A DNA stretch of 64,000 nucleotides, from NCBI GenBank assembly GCA_964023205.1, contig OZ026848.1, positions 35,451,912-35,515,911 of the forward strand, given 5' to 3'. The notes below the pieces were generated by a model, which was not told the origin of the DNA, did no database searches, and was given only the letters and a program-made list of their open reading frames with translations. The first letter of the stretch is position 1; each line of letters begins with the position of its first letter. Of this stretch, positions 47,337-60,560 are shown piece after piece. Position numbers and translations under genes: made by a program. The DNA is from Lutraria lutraria. Lineage: Eukaryota; Mollusca; Bivalvia; Venerida; Mactridae.

Positions 47337-49790
47337 CACTGGGGGCCAACGACGTATCACGAGAGGCGGTTCGCATCGAAAACATGTGTATGTTATGCAA
47401 CGACAAACGACACATGTTATGTACACATAACGTGGTTGAAAAGCTAAGGACGACATTTCTCGTAGTTAGTGACATTGTATTTTGCTGGAATATCATATTC
47501 CAAGCACGAAACATGGTGAGTAGAAACGTTTAATACTATGAAACAGTTGTATGCATGCGCAGTTAATTGAGTACCAATTACGTATGAATTAAGCTCAAAA
47601 GTTAGGGATGTTCATAGACAGTCTTGTTTTGGTAGATTTTTCATTAAAATATTTTTCGTGAGTATCATTTCTTATGCTTACTGGGTAAGGTTTACTTATT
47701 CAATCTTTTTGTCTTCATTAGAAATGTTCTGTAGGTGTAATAAGCACATATGAACGGGGTTTTTGCATACTACGACTGTGTTTGTTTCTCACAGAGTGTG
47801 TGTATGGTGCTAAACGAAGGTCACTCTTCATGTGTACATTGCTCACTGAAGTCAAAATCAATTTCAGGATACAGACCACGCGGCGTGTATGTACTGCCAG
47901 TCACCATTCTCCAGCATTTTAGAAGCGCAATGACACTGTGCAAACTCCAGCATATAGAGCGTTACGTTCATGAGGGAAGCAGATGATAGAGGTACAACTA
48001 AATATCACAATGCAGCTTAAAATGAAGGACCATTACGTTATCTACAACATCGACGACATGACAACGATCACGGAAACTGGAAAAATTAATACCTACAAAT
48101 AATGTAACAAGTGACAGACCAATATGGAAATTTCTTAAAGTGAACACACCGACTAAGTCTGTCCATTGCCAATTGTTCCTGAAACAAGCGGAATTCGGGA
48201 TGTACAGAAGTTTCTCAACCAGATGGTGCTGAACTGACGGAACAATTGGACACAACTATACTATGCTCAGACGCAGAGGACTTTGAATAAGTAGATCTAA
48301 CGTTACCGATGAAACAATAAAAGAGACCGTAGTACAATTACAAAAGCTTCTTCAATCCATCACATCTACTCTAATTATACCCCCATCACACTAGGGCAAC
48401 GATTGCACTACACCCACCGCGTCCTGTCAGGACGTTAGCAAATGAATGCATTTTGTTATTGTACCACCTGACAAGCCATTTGGATGCTGAAATTGCCGTT
48501 TTCTAAATAAGAAATAGAAGAAAAAGAAACATGAAGCAACTTAGATTATGTTGCGTTAGTGCATGACTATAAGCAGAAAGAATACTTCTGTTTGGCCATC
48601 ATGACCAGTTAATATAAATGGACACATATGGTACAGTATACATACGGAGCTAGTGAATGCAATGAGGACGTTATTGGGACCTAGGGAGAGCGCAGTTCAG
48701 TCTGCATGGACGTAGTGAGCACATAATTTGGGCGTAGTATTAACGCAATAGACCTGATGACAACGGGAAGCTGCACGTGTAATGAACTTACTGGCAACGT
48801 GATAGACGCAGTGAGAACCTGGCAAAGACGTTGTAAGGGCGTAGTGCGAGCCTGAGTGCATCATTTCTTTTCGAGTTTGACCCCGTCCCTGCCACGGCCA
48901 TCAAAATTTTCAGGACGTGATAGGAACTTTGCGAGTGTGGTGCGGACGTGCTCTGGTGTGATGGGGGCATAATTTATAACTGACCGTAGACGTCTTCAAG
49001 ACTGGGTCACCTTTTTTCAAATGGTGGATATTGACGAATTCGGTGCAAATCACGCTTGGATTGACGAACACGGTGCAACATTGCTATAGATACTAATGAA
49101 TGGGGCAATGGTGTTAACTCGTAAATTATATAAGTATGTGCCTAAATCTATTATAATGCAGTTATTAAAAGATAAGACCATCTAACAATTTTAATTGTTC
49201 TCTTTAGACCATCACACATAATTAAATAGATACCTGTCAACTGCAAAATATTAATTGATATACACATTTGACTTCAGACTGAAACATCACACACTCTGTT
49301 AGTAACATATACATCAAAAAGAGACTTCAGTTGACACCATACACACTTGTCTAGTGCGAAAGGCCTTGTTAAATTAACGTGTAAACATTCTATTGAATCT
49401 GATAAGCGGTGGGGAGATGCTAAGTTATGTTCACAGACATGATGCCTGTACCATGAGTGCTAAATATTTTACAAATGGGTTTCATGTCACAATAATTTTG
49501 AGGAAAACTGTTTTTTACACAGAATAACGGACTAATCTGGCATAATTTGATGAATGACAACGCAATCGTTGTACAGAAAACGCATTTTACAACGGCAAAT
49601 ACAAACTTAATAAAAACAACTAACAAGACAATCCAAAAAAACTAACATTTCGTCCCCCTGCAGGTCAAACATTTCAAAATGGCATGTGGAGGTCAGAAAA
49701 CCAGAGATTGTTTACATAAAATTTCGTTGCATAACATACACATGTTTTCGATGCGAACCGCCTCTCGTGATACGTCGTTGGCCCCCAGTG
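47337..49790. mobile_element. DNA element with 67-bp perfect inverted termini
   Basis: Both ends start CACTGGGGGCCAACGACG and are identical for 67 bases before diverging. The flanks carry atatt on both sides, a 5-bp duplication. CACTG ends plus a 4-5-bp target fit Chapaev/CMC-type or Transib-type elements. No transposase-like frame was found in 2.45 kb, so it appears non-autonomous. Another element (48373-48975) is nested inside. Confidence 0.85.
48373..48975. mobile_element. Nested MITE with ACCCCCATCACAC-type ends
   Basis: Left AATTATACCCCCATCACAC and right (inverted) AATTATGCCCCCATCACAC. The interior contains recurring words such as gacgtagtgagc, gggcgtagt, gacgcagtgagaacc. The target duplication is unclear because the termini themselves are AT-rich. 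The open frame at 48788-48970 is incidental. Confidence 0.7.
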
Positions 49791-50213
49791 ATATTTGTTT
49801 GAAGATTATTTGATGAAAAACGAATTTTCTTGGGTATTTTGTTGACACAAATTTTTGGAATAGCAATTCACCATGAAATATCAGTAAGTGACTTTGTTAT
49901 TGCTAGTTTACCAGTCTTAATTCTGCCTGATACTTTTGTGGCAACAAGCATCATTTGTTTACATATAGAGGGGGCGGGGCTTAAAGAAATCTCGCGTGAT
50001 CATGACACAATCTTGAGAAAATGAAACCGTCGAAAACATAAGAACGTCGAAATCATAAGGCGACACGATATATATGAACTCAAATCCCTCTATAATTCAA
50101 TTCGACGAAACTACAACCTGTTTTGTATAGAAAATTAAGTTTGACGAACCGGAGATTTGAAGAAACCACTCTCACCATGTGACTGAATGATTTGAACTTT
50201 GACGCGCAAATGT
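49791..50213. other. no gene recognised
   Basis: Non-coding sequence right of the 67-bp-terminus element. Confidence 0.35.
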
Positions 50214-50366
50214 CTACGTCCCCGCAAGGGGTTTGACATCATTGGAAGACAGATAGATAAAATTAGTCAAAAATAAACCCTTCTTCTTCTTCCAAGTGAA
50301 TGTACCAATCTCAAAGCATACTCGTACATTTAACCCTGAATGAGACAATATACTTTTAATACTCAC

Positions 50367-50449
50367 TCCTAATTTAGCGGCACCTTCTTCTGGAAGAGCT
50401 TCATTCCAGTCTGGTACTCTTTCCATAAACTGGTTCCCGTTCGGTGTGC
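50367..50449 (-). CDS. Isolated candidate exon, unknown
   Basis: On the minus strand an 83-nt segment is bounded by ctttag and gtgagt. One frame reads TPNGNQFMERVPDWNEALPE then EGAAKLG, another HRTGTSLWKEYQTGMKLFQK. Both look compositionally protein-like. Repeats occupy both sides and no partner exon was found. I do not recognise it. It could be a relic of a gene or of a transposon. Confidence 0.25.
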
Positions 50450-50845
50450 CTAAAGTAGGGTTTGCCGGAAAAGCGGAAACAACTTGTTTCCGCGGAAACA
50501 ACTTTTATTTCAAACGTTTATAAAGATATATGTCATATATCTTCATAAAACTAAATATCCTTATTATGAATGGTTTCATATGATAAAAATACGTTATTTC
50601 CGAAAATTTGGTTAATTTATATAGCCAAATAATGATTTTGTGACTGTTTTATAACTTACGGAAACAACTATTTTCTTCGGAAACAATTTTTATTTCAAAT
50701 GTTTATAAAGATAAACGTATATATTTACATAAAAACAAATATCCTTATTATGAAATGTTTTATATGACAAAATACAGTATTTCCGATAATTTGGTTCATT
50801 TTATATAACCAAATAGTGATTTTGTGACTGTTTTCAACGCTAAAC

Positions 50846-53800
50846 CAGAGACGTATAATACAAGAGATAGGCAACTACGCGAAATCTCCCAATATCTCGT
50901 ATGTCAATCGCGATATTTAGCGTGATCGCTCAGTTCGGTATATAGTACGTCTACACGGTACGAGTCCGGATAGTGTTGTCGATTATACAGTATATATAAA
51001 TAATGGCAATTCGGAAAGGGCATGCGAGTGACATTATCGAAAACAAAAAGACTTATAATAATATTTAATATAATAGAGACGTTGATCCATAGCTGTCAGA
51101 ATTTAGGGTCTTTAATATATCGTATGCTGTTTTCGACTATACAATATGACCGATTTTTTATTGATGCTTGTGTACAATGTGGATTATTCTGTTTAGCGAC
51201 ATAAAATAATTTCCTTAAAAAATGAAATTTATAGACCTCATTCATTGTTCATCAGTCAACACCTCTCGCTTATTTTTGAAGGTGTGAAGTTGGTATATTG
51301 TCCTTATATAAACACGACATGCAGTTGCCAATTATATTTTTTCTCTGTCTCTGTAATTTATTTTCTGAGTAACACTAGTACTTACATCACGTCTTCCTCA
51401 GACTTTCTCTCATGGCATGACGAATGTCTAAATTTAAGATTACTTTTGGTGAATATACCGATTATGGAAACAATCTGTTTCCAACAAACAACAGTTGCAA
51501 ACTGACAATGTCGCCAAAAAACATGTATGGCTGAATCATCTTAAAGATGACAGATCTATGGATTTTTTATTTTTTTGTGGAATTTTGTTACTAATGCTGC
51601 ATATAGATGTTCGGCGCGTTGCTTATCTATTAATATGTCATCGCATAATATTATTAATATCAACATGAACCATATTGAAAAAAATACTAACAAATATGAT
51701 TATACCCCAGGTAGTTTTTTTTTCAATGCCATACATTTTGTTATTTTGGCAGGCCTTTGAAGTTAACATCAAGTGGCTATCTTGCGTGAAAATTTGTTTT
51801 GTTTACCATATTAGGGATTATGCAATCAAGGGAATTACTGGTCCCAGAACAGTATGGGTCCATAGATATCATCAGAAACATGTGTCACCAAAAGTTTTAT
51901 GGTCATGCATTGTTTATTACAGCTGACATGTGTGACACTTCAAGACTAATATATGTGTACAATCAGATAACATTCAAGAATGAAAAATCAATTATTTAAA
52001 AAAAAAACAATGTGTTTGCGAAAAAGAAATACCCAATAAATCACGAAGTTTACTTGAAAAACTGCAGGTGTCAAATAAATCAGTAGTATATATATATTTA
52101 ACTTTTCTTGTATAGAATAAACACATTTTTTTTAGTTTCAAGGGCTAAAATTAAATATTTCAAAGAATATACATTAAAACAGACAAAATATATTGATATA
52201 TTTCTATACTCTGTGTGTGTGTGTGTGACAGATTTTTTTTCGCTGACGGAAGTTTCAAGCTTGTCAGACATGTTTTTGCCTATTCGCAAAGTCTCACTGT
52301 CTGAAAAAAATTATGATTATCGCAGTCTAAAATACTGGAATAAGAGAAATCAAGCTAACACCAGCCTAACAGTCCTCAAATTTTAGCAGCTACAGGTTTC
52401 TAGACAGATGTTGTTATTTGGCATTGAATTTCACTTTCATTCTTTAATGGGTAAGTAACCATTTTAAATTTGAATTTTGACAAATATCCTCATTTAAGTG
52501 TTGAAACTGCTGGCAACCATCAATTACAGATTATCACAGTCTAAAATACTGAAATTAAAGAAATCAAACGATCGGTTCTCAAGTTTTAGCGACTACAGTT
52601 TTGATGTTATGACCCGACCTAGAATTTAACTGAAACTTTCAGTCTTTAAAGGGTAGCCAATTCATATTTTAATTCTGAGGCAAATATCCTCATTTGAGAG
52701 TGTTGAAACTTCGGGCAACCATCAATCACACATTATCACAGTCTAAAATAATGGAATTATAGAAATAAAGCTAATAGTTCTCAAGTTTTAGCGAGTACAG
52801 TTTTGATATTATGAATCGGCCAGGAATTTCACTGAAACGTTCAGTCTTTAAAGCGTTACCATTTTAAATTTGAATTCTGAGGCAAATATCTTCATTCAAG
52901 AGTGTTGAAACTTCGGGCAACCATCAACCACATATAAACAAAGTCAAAATAACTTGAATTATAGAAATCAAACGAATAGTTCTAAAGTTTTAGCGAGTAC
53001 AGTTTTGATGTATTTGCTAGACCTAGAACTTCACTCAAATAATCAGACTTTAAGGGTGATATCAGTTTAAACATAAATTAAGATATATAATCTAATCTGA
53101 GAGCATTGAAACTTCGGGCAACCATCAATCATGTATCAACAAAGTAAAAAAAATTGAATTTTTGAAATCCAGCAATTAGTTTTCGAGTTTTAGCGAGTAC
53201 AGTTTTGATATTATGACTCAGCCAGGAATTTCACTGAAACTTTCAGTCTTTAAAGCGTAACCATTTTGATTTGAATTCTGAGGTAATTATCCTCATTTGA
53301 GAGGGTTGAAACTTTCGGCAACCATCAACTACATATCAACAAAGTCAAAATAACTTGAATCATAGAAATCAAACTAATAGTTCTGAGGTTTTAGCGAGTA
53401 CAGTTTTGATGTATTTGCTAGGACTAGAATTTCACTCGAATAATCAGACTTTAAGGGTGACATCAGTTTAAACATAAATTAAGATATATAATCTAATCTG
53501 AGAGCATTGAAACTTCGGGCAACCATCAATCATGTATCAACAAAGTCAAAATAACTTTAATTATTTAAATCCAGCAATTAGTTCTCGAGTTTTAGCGAGT
53601 ACAGTTTTGATGTTCTGGCCTTCCCCACCCACCGCAAGTTACAACGCAACTCCACTCAGTGCAGTACTCTACTTGTTTATTTCAATGAACTCGTCGAGTA
53701 TGTATATAAATATATATACACGCACACACACGAAATGATCTAATAATAATTTTCTAAATTTTATGCATTCAGCTAGTGTTCGATATTTGTGAAGTGAAGT

Positions 53801-53962
53801 TGATAAACAGAGACGTAAGCAACCGTATCTCAATTGATACAAAATGGCGGACGACGGTTGCGGTTGTTGATCGCGTGAGAAATCCCGCGGCGCATACGAG
53901 ATTTCCCGGTATTTCCTTATCTATAAGAACGAGTTGCCTATCTCTTGTATTATACGTCTCTG
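50846..53962. mobile_element. 3.1-kb DNA element with ~30-bp inverted termini
   Basis: Ends CAGAGACGTATAATACAAGA, continuing gataggcaact, in inverse orientation at both sides. Flanking duplication gctaaac (7 bp exact; 9 bp with one mismatch, which would fit Mutator-like elements). Inside are a block of about seven ~200-bp tandem units and small open frames without recognisable domains. Non-autonomous or of an unfamiliar type. Confidence 0.8.
52380..53620. repeat. ~200-bp tandem repeat inside the 3.1-kb element
   Basis: 'gttttagcgagtacagtttt' recurs at 52583, 52785, 52987, 53187, 53398 and 53589, steps 191-211. Each unit also carries 'gttgaaacttcgggcaacca'. Units are diverged and alternate between two subtypes. 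Confidence 0.9.
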
Positions 53963-54404
53963 GCTAAACCGACATACGGAAACAACTATACAACACATTT
54001 TCATAACAATAAATATCCTTATTATGAATTGTTCTGTATAATAAAAATTACGTTATTTCCGAAAATTTCACGAACATCCGATTTAAAAGTTTTTTCCGTA
54101 GGTCGATTGAACGCAATAAAAGAGCCGCAAAACCTGTATTTGGCTATAGAATTCCGGCCCATATAATTAAACATATTTTTTCGGAAATAACGTATTGTTA
54201 TCATATATGCCAACTCACAATAAAGATATGTATCATTATGAAAATATATGACATATTATTAGTACAGTCCCTGAGGGGCTCCCGTGTGCAAAAAAGGTCC
54301 ATGGATAAATTTTATATCAATGTAAAGCTGCATGTTTGAAGTTTTCAAAAAATTTGGGTAGACACGTGAAATCATGGTACGTTTTGAGAAATCCAAGATG
54401 GCGT

Positions 54405-54729
54405 CCAAGATGGCCGCCAAATAATTGAAAAATGACCTATTTTCATTTTACTACACTAAATAAGTTGTTTTTCGTATGTTTTTTTTATAAAAATTGATGT
54501 AAACGTTCGCTTTCAGTTTGATCAATGTGAAAATAAGCGTTATTACTAATAATTTTAACATTTTCTGGATTTTTTAGGTAAAATCTTTCTCGAAATGCTC
54601 GAAAATGTAGTAAAATTATGACATGGGACTGAAATCTTTACCTATCAGCGATGGTAAATTGGAGAAAATGATTATTTTTACAAACCTGTATAAAGGCATA
54701 AACAACCTCTCGCCAATTGTGCCATTAAC
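54405..54729. repeat. Long inverted repeat, left arm
   Basis: Inverse copy of 61793-62116, with only scattered differences over about 325 bp. Starts ccaagatggccgccaaataa and ends gccattaac. Continues, after a 1.95-kb interruption, at 56685-56739. Confidence 0.9.
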
Positions 54730-56684
54730 ATGCGGAACATTGACGCTATTTCCCTATGAAAAGACAACTCCTGTCGTTATTGATTTTTTTACCTGTGTGA
54801 TAAACTAGTTGTTTCCCTTTACGCCAAAAAAACAATAAGTGGTCAGTATGGATTTTAGCAAGTTAACCTTATCGAATATGGATTATTTAGCGTTAAAGCG
54901 AGATCTATATATCCTGGTCGTTTTTTGTGCGATCTGAGTTTTAGGAAATTTGGGAGTATTATTTTTCTCACGAGGGTGAAGGATCATGGTCTTCAACACA
55001 ATAATTAAAAGAAAAATGTCATATTTTTGTTTTTTAAATACATTATTACATATTTTAATGTTGATCTTTAAATGAATAAATGAATATTGATGTGAATAAC
55101 ATTAACAAACCAGCAGTAAACTGCTGTTGTTTGATTCCAATTTAATGACTTTACATAAGGTCAAGGAAAGTACATACAATGAAATATTACAGCAGTAATA
55201 TCTTTTGATTTTTCGGAATCAAACACCTTACAGAACACAGTTTCTGACATGGATATATAGCATCCCTGTTTCACACTACTAAAGGAAATAATAGCATGTT
55301 TTTACACAGCTCGGGGACAAGTAAAACTGACATAGTGATTCTTATTTCCCGACCAGATACAAGTCGTTGTTGGAACGCGATCTTTCATGACTATATATGC
55401 TAAGTAAGGCAAACAAGATATTGGAAACTCTGAAAATATTGTGTTTTTTTTAAATAATATCAGTATTCAATATAATTTGTTTTATATGCTTATATATAAA
55501 TACAACAAAAGTTTTTCATAAACTAATTATCACTATAAATCTTTTAACCTGACACTAAGCTGACCGTGACCAGACAGGATTAGACAGATAAGGGGCAATA
55601 AAACAATTAAGAGAATAGACCTCCTGTTGCTTTTGGGGTCACTTAAATAGGAGCTGTCCAATGTCTTTAAATTTAGCTGTTTGATAGTTTAAGGGTGTTG
55701 GGGTGTGTATGTGCGAGTGTGTGCGCGAGAATCAGGAATTGTTTGTTAGTCTTACTCATTTACTGTTTACGTACAATATATCATGTATGTCTATATATTT
55801 ATTGTGATGATGAGCCATCGGCATAAATCAAAAATAAAGATTTATCTATTTATCTGTCTTTAAATTTAGATATTTATTGGTTACTGTCCTAGTAGAACTG
55901 TATTAGTAAATCTCTTGGGACTTTAAAAAGTTAAAACGGCACTTTCAATAATAATAATAAATTGGTATTTAATTTGAAATGGCGTATATCAAACATTGTA
56001 TGTCAATTTTAACACCCGGCCGATACTGCATGAATGAGCAATATCCCTTTAACAGGGCGATAAAATCAATAAATATTACGTAACATCCTGTTAATTGTAT
56101 ATCATCAGTCATAAAAGTGGTCAGAGGCTTTAGCCACATCTGTATCAGATAATAAAACGTATCCACACGAATGCATTTTCTTAATATTCTCTTTCAACCA
56201 AGAAGTACATTTAGAAATATAGCAAAGAAATAAGAAAAAGCATTTGACAACATTTTTACTAGATGAGACTAAAAAAGGCATTGTGTAAAACATTGTTGTA
56301 CATCGAAATTGGTTCGAATAAAACATATTTCTTATATTTTATTATCAATTTATCTATTGTTTTGATTTACTATACATTTAAAATCAATTGGGCTTTAAAT
56401 AATAATTGGAATATACTTCTGAGTTTATAAAATCACTAAATCTATGTTTCTGACCCAGCAAGCTCACGACTGGAAAAGTTTAAACAAATCGTAGTTTTAT
56501 AAAGCGTGATAAATAACAAGGACTTATATACATAAATATTTTCTGAAGATAATCCTTTCTACAGAATATGTTTCCGGTAAAACATGCACGAGAAAATCAT
56601 TTAATTTCACCTTCATCAGGAGTGTTCTCAATAAAACTGTCTGCCTTCATTTATTAATTTGTACAATTACAAAGGCTTTGGCTT
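54730..56684. repeat. 1.95-kb insertion in the left inverted-repeat copy, with LINE-like tail
   Basis: This stretch is absent between the two parts of the right copy. Around 55790-55860 it has 'gatgagccatcggcataaat' followed by 'aaataaagatttatctattt', which resembles the 3' tail of a non-LTR retrotransposon. No reverse transcriptase frame was seen. Target duplications at the junctions are not evident. Confidence 0.45.
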
Positions 56685-56739
56685 CACGGTCGTTACTATG
56701 TAGATCCTCGTATATTCAAAGTGGGTGGGATAAATCCAC
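56685..56739. repeat. Inverted repeat, left arm continued
   Basis: ctttggcttcacggtcgtta to gataaatccac, inverse of 61738-61792 with a short insertion (cctcgtat). Confidence 0.85.
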
Positions 56740-57130
56740 ATTATATCACAGTTTCTATTATAGCGTTTTGTAATGATTATTGAGACCTTTAATTGTCAAT
56801 AGACATTTTCATTTTGTATTAATATTTGTGTGATAATTAATTTCAAATGTCAAGGTTATCTTAACAGTCTTGCCTCGGTATGAGTTGGTACTGTTGCCAC
56901 GGCAACAAGGCGGCAAAATAAAACAAGAATACTAGTTTCTCTTATTTTTAGATATCCGTTGCATGTTTTTTTTGCTGATTTCAACATCAATATTATCAAA
57001 TTCAAATGTTATTTGAATTACTGAAAATTAAGAAGGAAACTGTAATAATATTTTTTAAGAACTTCATTACGGGTAGGCCTCGTGTATTTAATTATATCTC
57101 TGTTGACTGAGTCTGTGTGTAGGGTAAAAT

Positions 57131-57545
57131 GCGTTTTGAAATTGTTGTGCCCCCACGCTGAAAGATGATGGTCATGCACCATGTTTCATACAGGTTATCC
57201 AGAGTCATATTTATTTGGAAAAATTTATCAGTATATGAAGTTGTGCCTAACATGTTTTAACTCTGTCAAAGGCTGAACAATCTCGAGTTATCTGCCCTTG
57301 AATTTGTACTCGGGTCTTTCACATATGAAAATCTTGTGACGCACATATCTCAAAAAGCATTTGGTTCAGAGATATGAAATTATACAGGAATGTTTATCAG
57401 CATATGGAATTGTGCATAAAGGGTATTAACTCTATCAAAAGATGAATATGTTGGAGTTATATGCCCTTGAATTTGTATTTTGGCATTTTATACATGAAAA
57501 TCATGTGTAACACGTAGTGTACCATATCCAGAATGCATCTGTGTC
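57131..57545 (+). repeat. Interspersed repeat, family F, two ~170-bp monomers
   Basis: 'tatctgcccttgaatttgta' and 'tatatgcccttgaatttgta' mark two monomers, each with 'ttaactctNtcaaa' and 'tatcagNatatg'. Confidence 0.6.
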
Positions 57546-58831
57546 CTTACGGACACATTTCTAGTTTATTTTACTCTTCGTGTATTTTGTTCGTTTTACT
57601 CATATGTATATATATTATATTAATTTATTATGTTGACCTCTGGTAATATAGTTCTCTTTACTTTAACTTCATTGTTATAAACTGAAACTAATTGAGATTT
57701 AACTAACTTGAAAATATGCTAATTGTTCTTTTTTAATTTAGCAATAAAGCGGTAACAGTTTGAAAATACATGTATAGCTGTTCTCTTTAAGGTATTAAAA
57801 ACAACAGCATTGTTTCAACAGATTCAATAGAAGAGTGCATGACATTGTACAATTACCTAAACTACCTTAGATAAACTTGAAACTTATGATATTTTGAAAA
57901 CATTTTTTGCAAAAAGGGTTCATTATTAACAACAACATTATAACTTTTCACTCCGAACAAATTTACATCTCATTTGTATACAGACAGTTTATTCAGGACA
58001 AAGGCAAAGCCTAACATTCAACATATTTACATTTTTACTCATATATGGTCAATAGCATAATGATAATTGAATTATATTTAGAAATGAGCACCATATTATT
58101 TTAAATAACATTAACATTGTATTAAACTTTGTATGTATCAGTAGCAATAATTAAACAAACAATTTTCTTGTAATGCAATAATTATTTTTCCTTTATCAAA
58201 ATTTTTAGAGATGCAAGTTTATAAACTTCTAAAGTTCATTAACATTTTTGGATTTCAAAAGATCAATATATTTAACTATACTTGGTTCATTAAATAGCAG
58301 TTCGTGTTTCGAAATATTTTCAGTTTATTCTTATCTTTCGAATATTAACATAGATTTTGTGAGTGAAACCAGCAGCAAACAATCATGTCATTTCTTTTAG
58401 AAAATTTCATGCAAAATGTTTAGTCTTCCGTATGTACGTCAGAAATTATAATTTTTTTGTTAAGATATCTTGTGGATAAGGAATTTTTTTTGGGGAAAAA
58501 ATCTCTCTCTTGTTGTTGTTGTATAATAAAAGTTTCGATTAAAGCAACATGAACTTGAAAAATTTTGGTTGGAATTAGAATGAGAAGAAAGAGATACAAG
58601 ATTCGAGAATAAGCCATAGGAAAGAAAAAAGATAGGCAGTAACAACTTCAAGAAAGAGCAAATTGGTCTGATACAGGACCGTCTTCTAATTTTGATGTCA
58701 TTAGGCATATCAGCCTTGTTCCTCCTTTCAAAGAAAAGAATACATTTTGAAAAAGTTGCTGGTATTTTGAAAGGGCAAAAGAGCATTGGGCACTCCTTTT
58801 GCTGAGTGTTTGATAGGCAATGCTATTGCAA
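57546..58831. other. no gene recognised
   Basis: AT-rich sequence. Overlapping minus frames near 58420-58845 are of low complexity, with no match recognised. Confidence 0.4.
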
Positions 58832-59530
58832 ACTAGACCTATCACTGAAGGTGATCAATATCCCCAGATGCCACATTGACACAGTTGTTGATGCATTTTA
58901 CAAAGGGAAATAAAACATTCACTTTTTCTTTACATACCTGAAAATAGTTTCAGAGAAACAGCCTGAACAATTTCTAAATATACATAAATATATAAACATG
59001 CAAACGTGGCCGAGTGGTTAGGGTGTCCACCTTCGGAGCGGGAGATCGAAGGTTCAAAACCCAGTGGAGACTAGGTTACAACTGATGCGGTCGATTGGTG
59101 AGCGGCAAGTTAGTTAGATAATGGTTACCGTAGGCCCATCTCAGACAGGCACCCGGCAAAGGAGAAGGGATTCGGGAGGTACTGTGCGAACATAAGATAG
59201 CTATCTGATAAGCAAACTTGACTGGCCCTTTCAATAGGGGTGACACTATAATAAACAAAACCCTTTATCTTTCATACACCATACAAAAAGGAACAAAGGG
59301 TCATAACACAGTCAAAATCAATCGAAACAACATGCTTAATGTATGCACCACTCAGCTTACTACTTATGACTTCTCTGAAGTTTCATTTACATTCTGTAAG
59401 TAGTTGCTGAGAAATTATCCGGACAAACTTTGCCTACAGACGCATTAACTGACTTGACGTACCGACCGACCGTCAATCGTGAATCCAATACAGCCACCAT
59501 ATACTCCTATTTCATATCTGGGGTATAATT
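58832..59530 (+). repeat. Family E repeat, copy 2, with SINE insertion
   Basis: aaactagacctatcactgaa at the left and catatctggggtataatt at the right match the copy at 34874. Only one to two internal monomers are present. A SINE of about 280 bp interrupts it. Confidence 0.75.
59003..59285 (+). mobile_element. tRNA-derived SINE
   Basis: A box tggccgagtggttaggg and B box aaggttcaaaaccc form a tRNA-like head (59006-59070) with an anticodon-arm-like ccaccttcggagcgg. The body ends ggggtgacactataataaac. It is absent from the family E copy at 34874, which shows insertion. Not a functional tRNA, since the acceptor stem is not complementary. Confidence 0.8.
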
Positions 59531-59803
59531 ACACTCAACTTAGTGTTACACAGAACTCCAGTTATGACACTTTAAAAGAGACCAGCTTGAATGGGTATGA
59601 GTAAGTTCCTGAGGCTTATCAACGCATTATCATTTAGGACTTGCAGAAACAAACTTGGTTAAACCGATGTAGAATTTGATGGAATAATTGTTTAATAAGT
59701 GGTGTTCTTCCAAAATGATTGACAAAGATCAGGAGAGATCTACTTCCGGTAATTTGACTGGCATGTAAAACTGCTCTGAAGCACCTTAAAGAAGGTCATT
59801 TGA

Positions 59804-60560
59804 ATGAAGAAAACACTGATATTAACTTATCTGATGCTATCATCAGGCAGTTGTTCAATGATCGTGTCAGTAAAACCATTACACCTAGTCTACCTAAGAC
59901 ATAGACAAACAATGAACATCTTCAATACTAGTATCCAAAAATACCAAGGTCATGACAAAATGTCATGGTCACGGCTTATTCCGGAACAACAATATGATCC
60001 CAAGATTTCAAACTTGCTTCATAGGACTTTGAATGAAAATAAATTTCACGTCCCGGTATATTATTATATGAACGACTTGATTTTCATGCGAAGGGGCGAC
60101 CACTTGACGTATCTGCCGAAGATGAAACAGTTAGTCACCAAATTGTGGTCCCAAGGTCATATTGCCTAGAAATACCCATGCAACAAAAATGTCTGGTCAT
60201 CTTGGTGTCAACAAGACTAAAGTAGATGACCAGACATTGTATTGCAATTCTTGTCGTTTGAAATCCAAATCGAACCATTCCAAGAAGTTTGGAGCCTATC
60301 CCTGTTTAGAATAATCATTTAGTACGATCATCACAGACTGTTTGGTCCTTTACCAAAAACAATGTCAAGGTATAACTGAGATATCTTTTGATAATTATGT
60401 GTGCTTGTGAATCATCTCACATGTGTTGGTCTCACAAAACCAGTCCAGCCTGATCAGGTGTCAAACTTCATATCTGGTATTCCAACATGTCATGCATGAG
60501 TTGGGAATCAAACAGTTTAGGTCATCTCCCTATGGAAAGACTTCACTTGACATGAAAAAA
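59804..60560 (+). pseudogene. Ty3/Gypsy-type integrase relic
   Basis: Scattered frames match a retrotransposon integrase in order. VYYYMNDLIFMRRGDHLT at about 60055, then SGHLGVNKTKVDDQ and LYCNSCRLKS (an HHCC zinc-binding region) at about 60190-60265. LFGPLPKT lies near 60340 (start of the core), and FQHVMHELGIKQFRSSPY near 60485-60530. Several stops and frameshifts; no LTRs identified. Confidence 0.75.

Larger units (their letters stand above)
50470..54090. repeat. ~187-bp tandem repeat of 'cggaaacaact', interrupted
   Basis: Units containing 'ggaaacaact', 'aaatatccttattatgaa' and 'gttatttccgaaaatttgg' occur at about 50480, 50665 and 53975. The third is separated by the element at 50846-53962. 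Related 'tcggaaataacgta' sequence also appears inverted at about 54180. Confidence 0.65.

Noticed and set aside
48788..48970. 60-codon minus frame
   Set aside because: Formed by the terminal inverted repeat of the nested element 48373-48975.
59003..59075. Functional tRNA gene
   Set aside because: A and B boxes are present, but the acceptor stem does not pair and the sequence continues into a SINE body inserted in another repeat.
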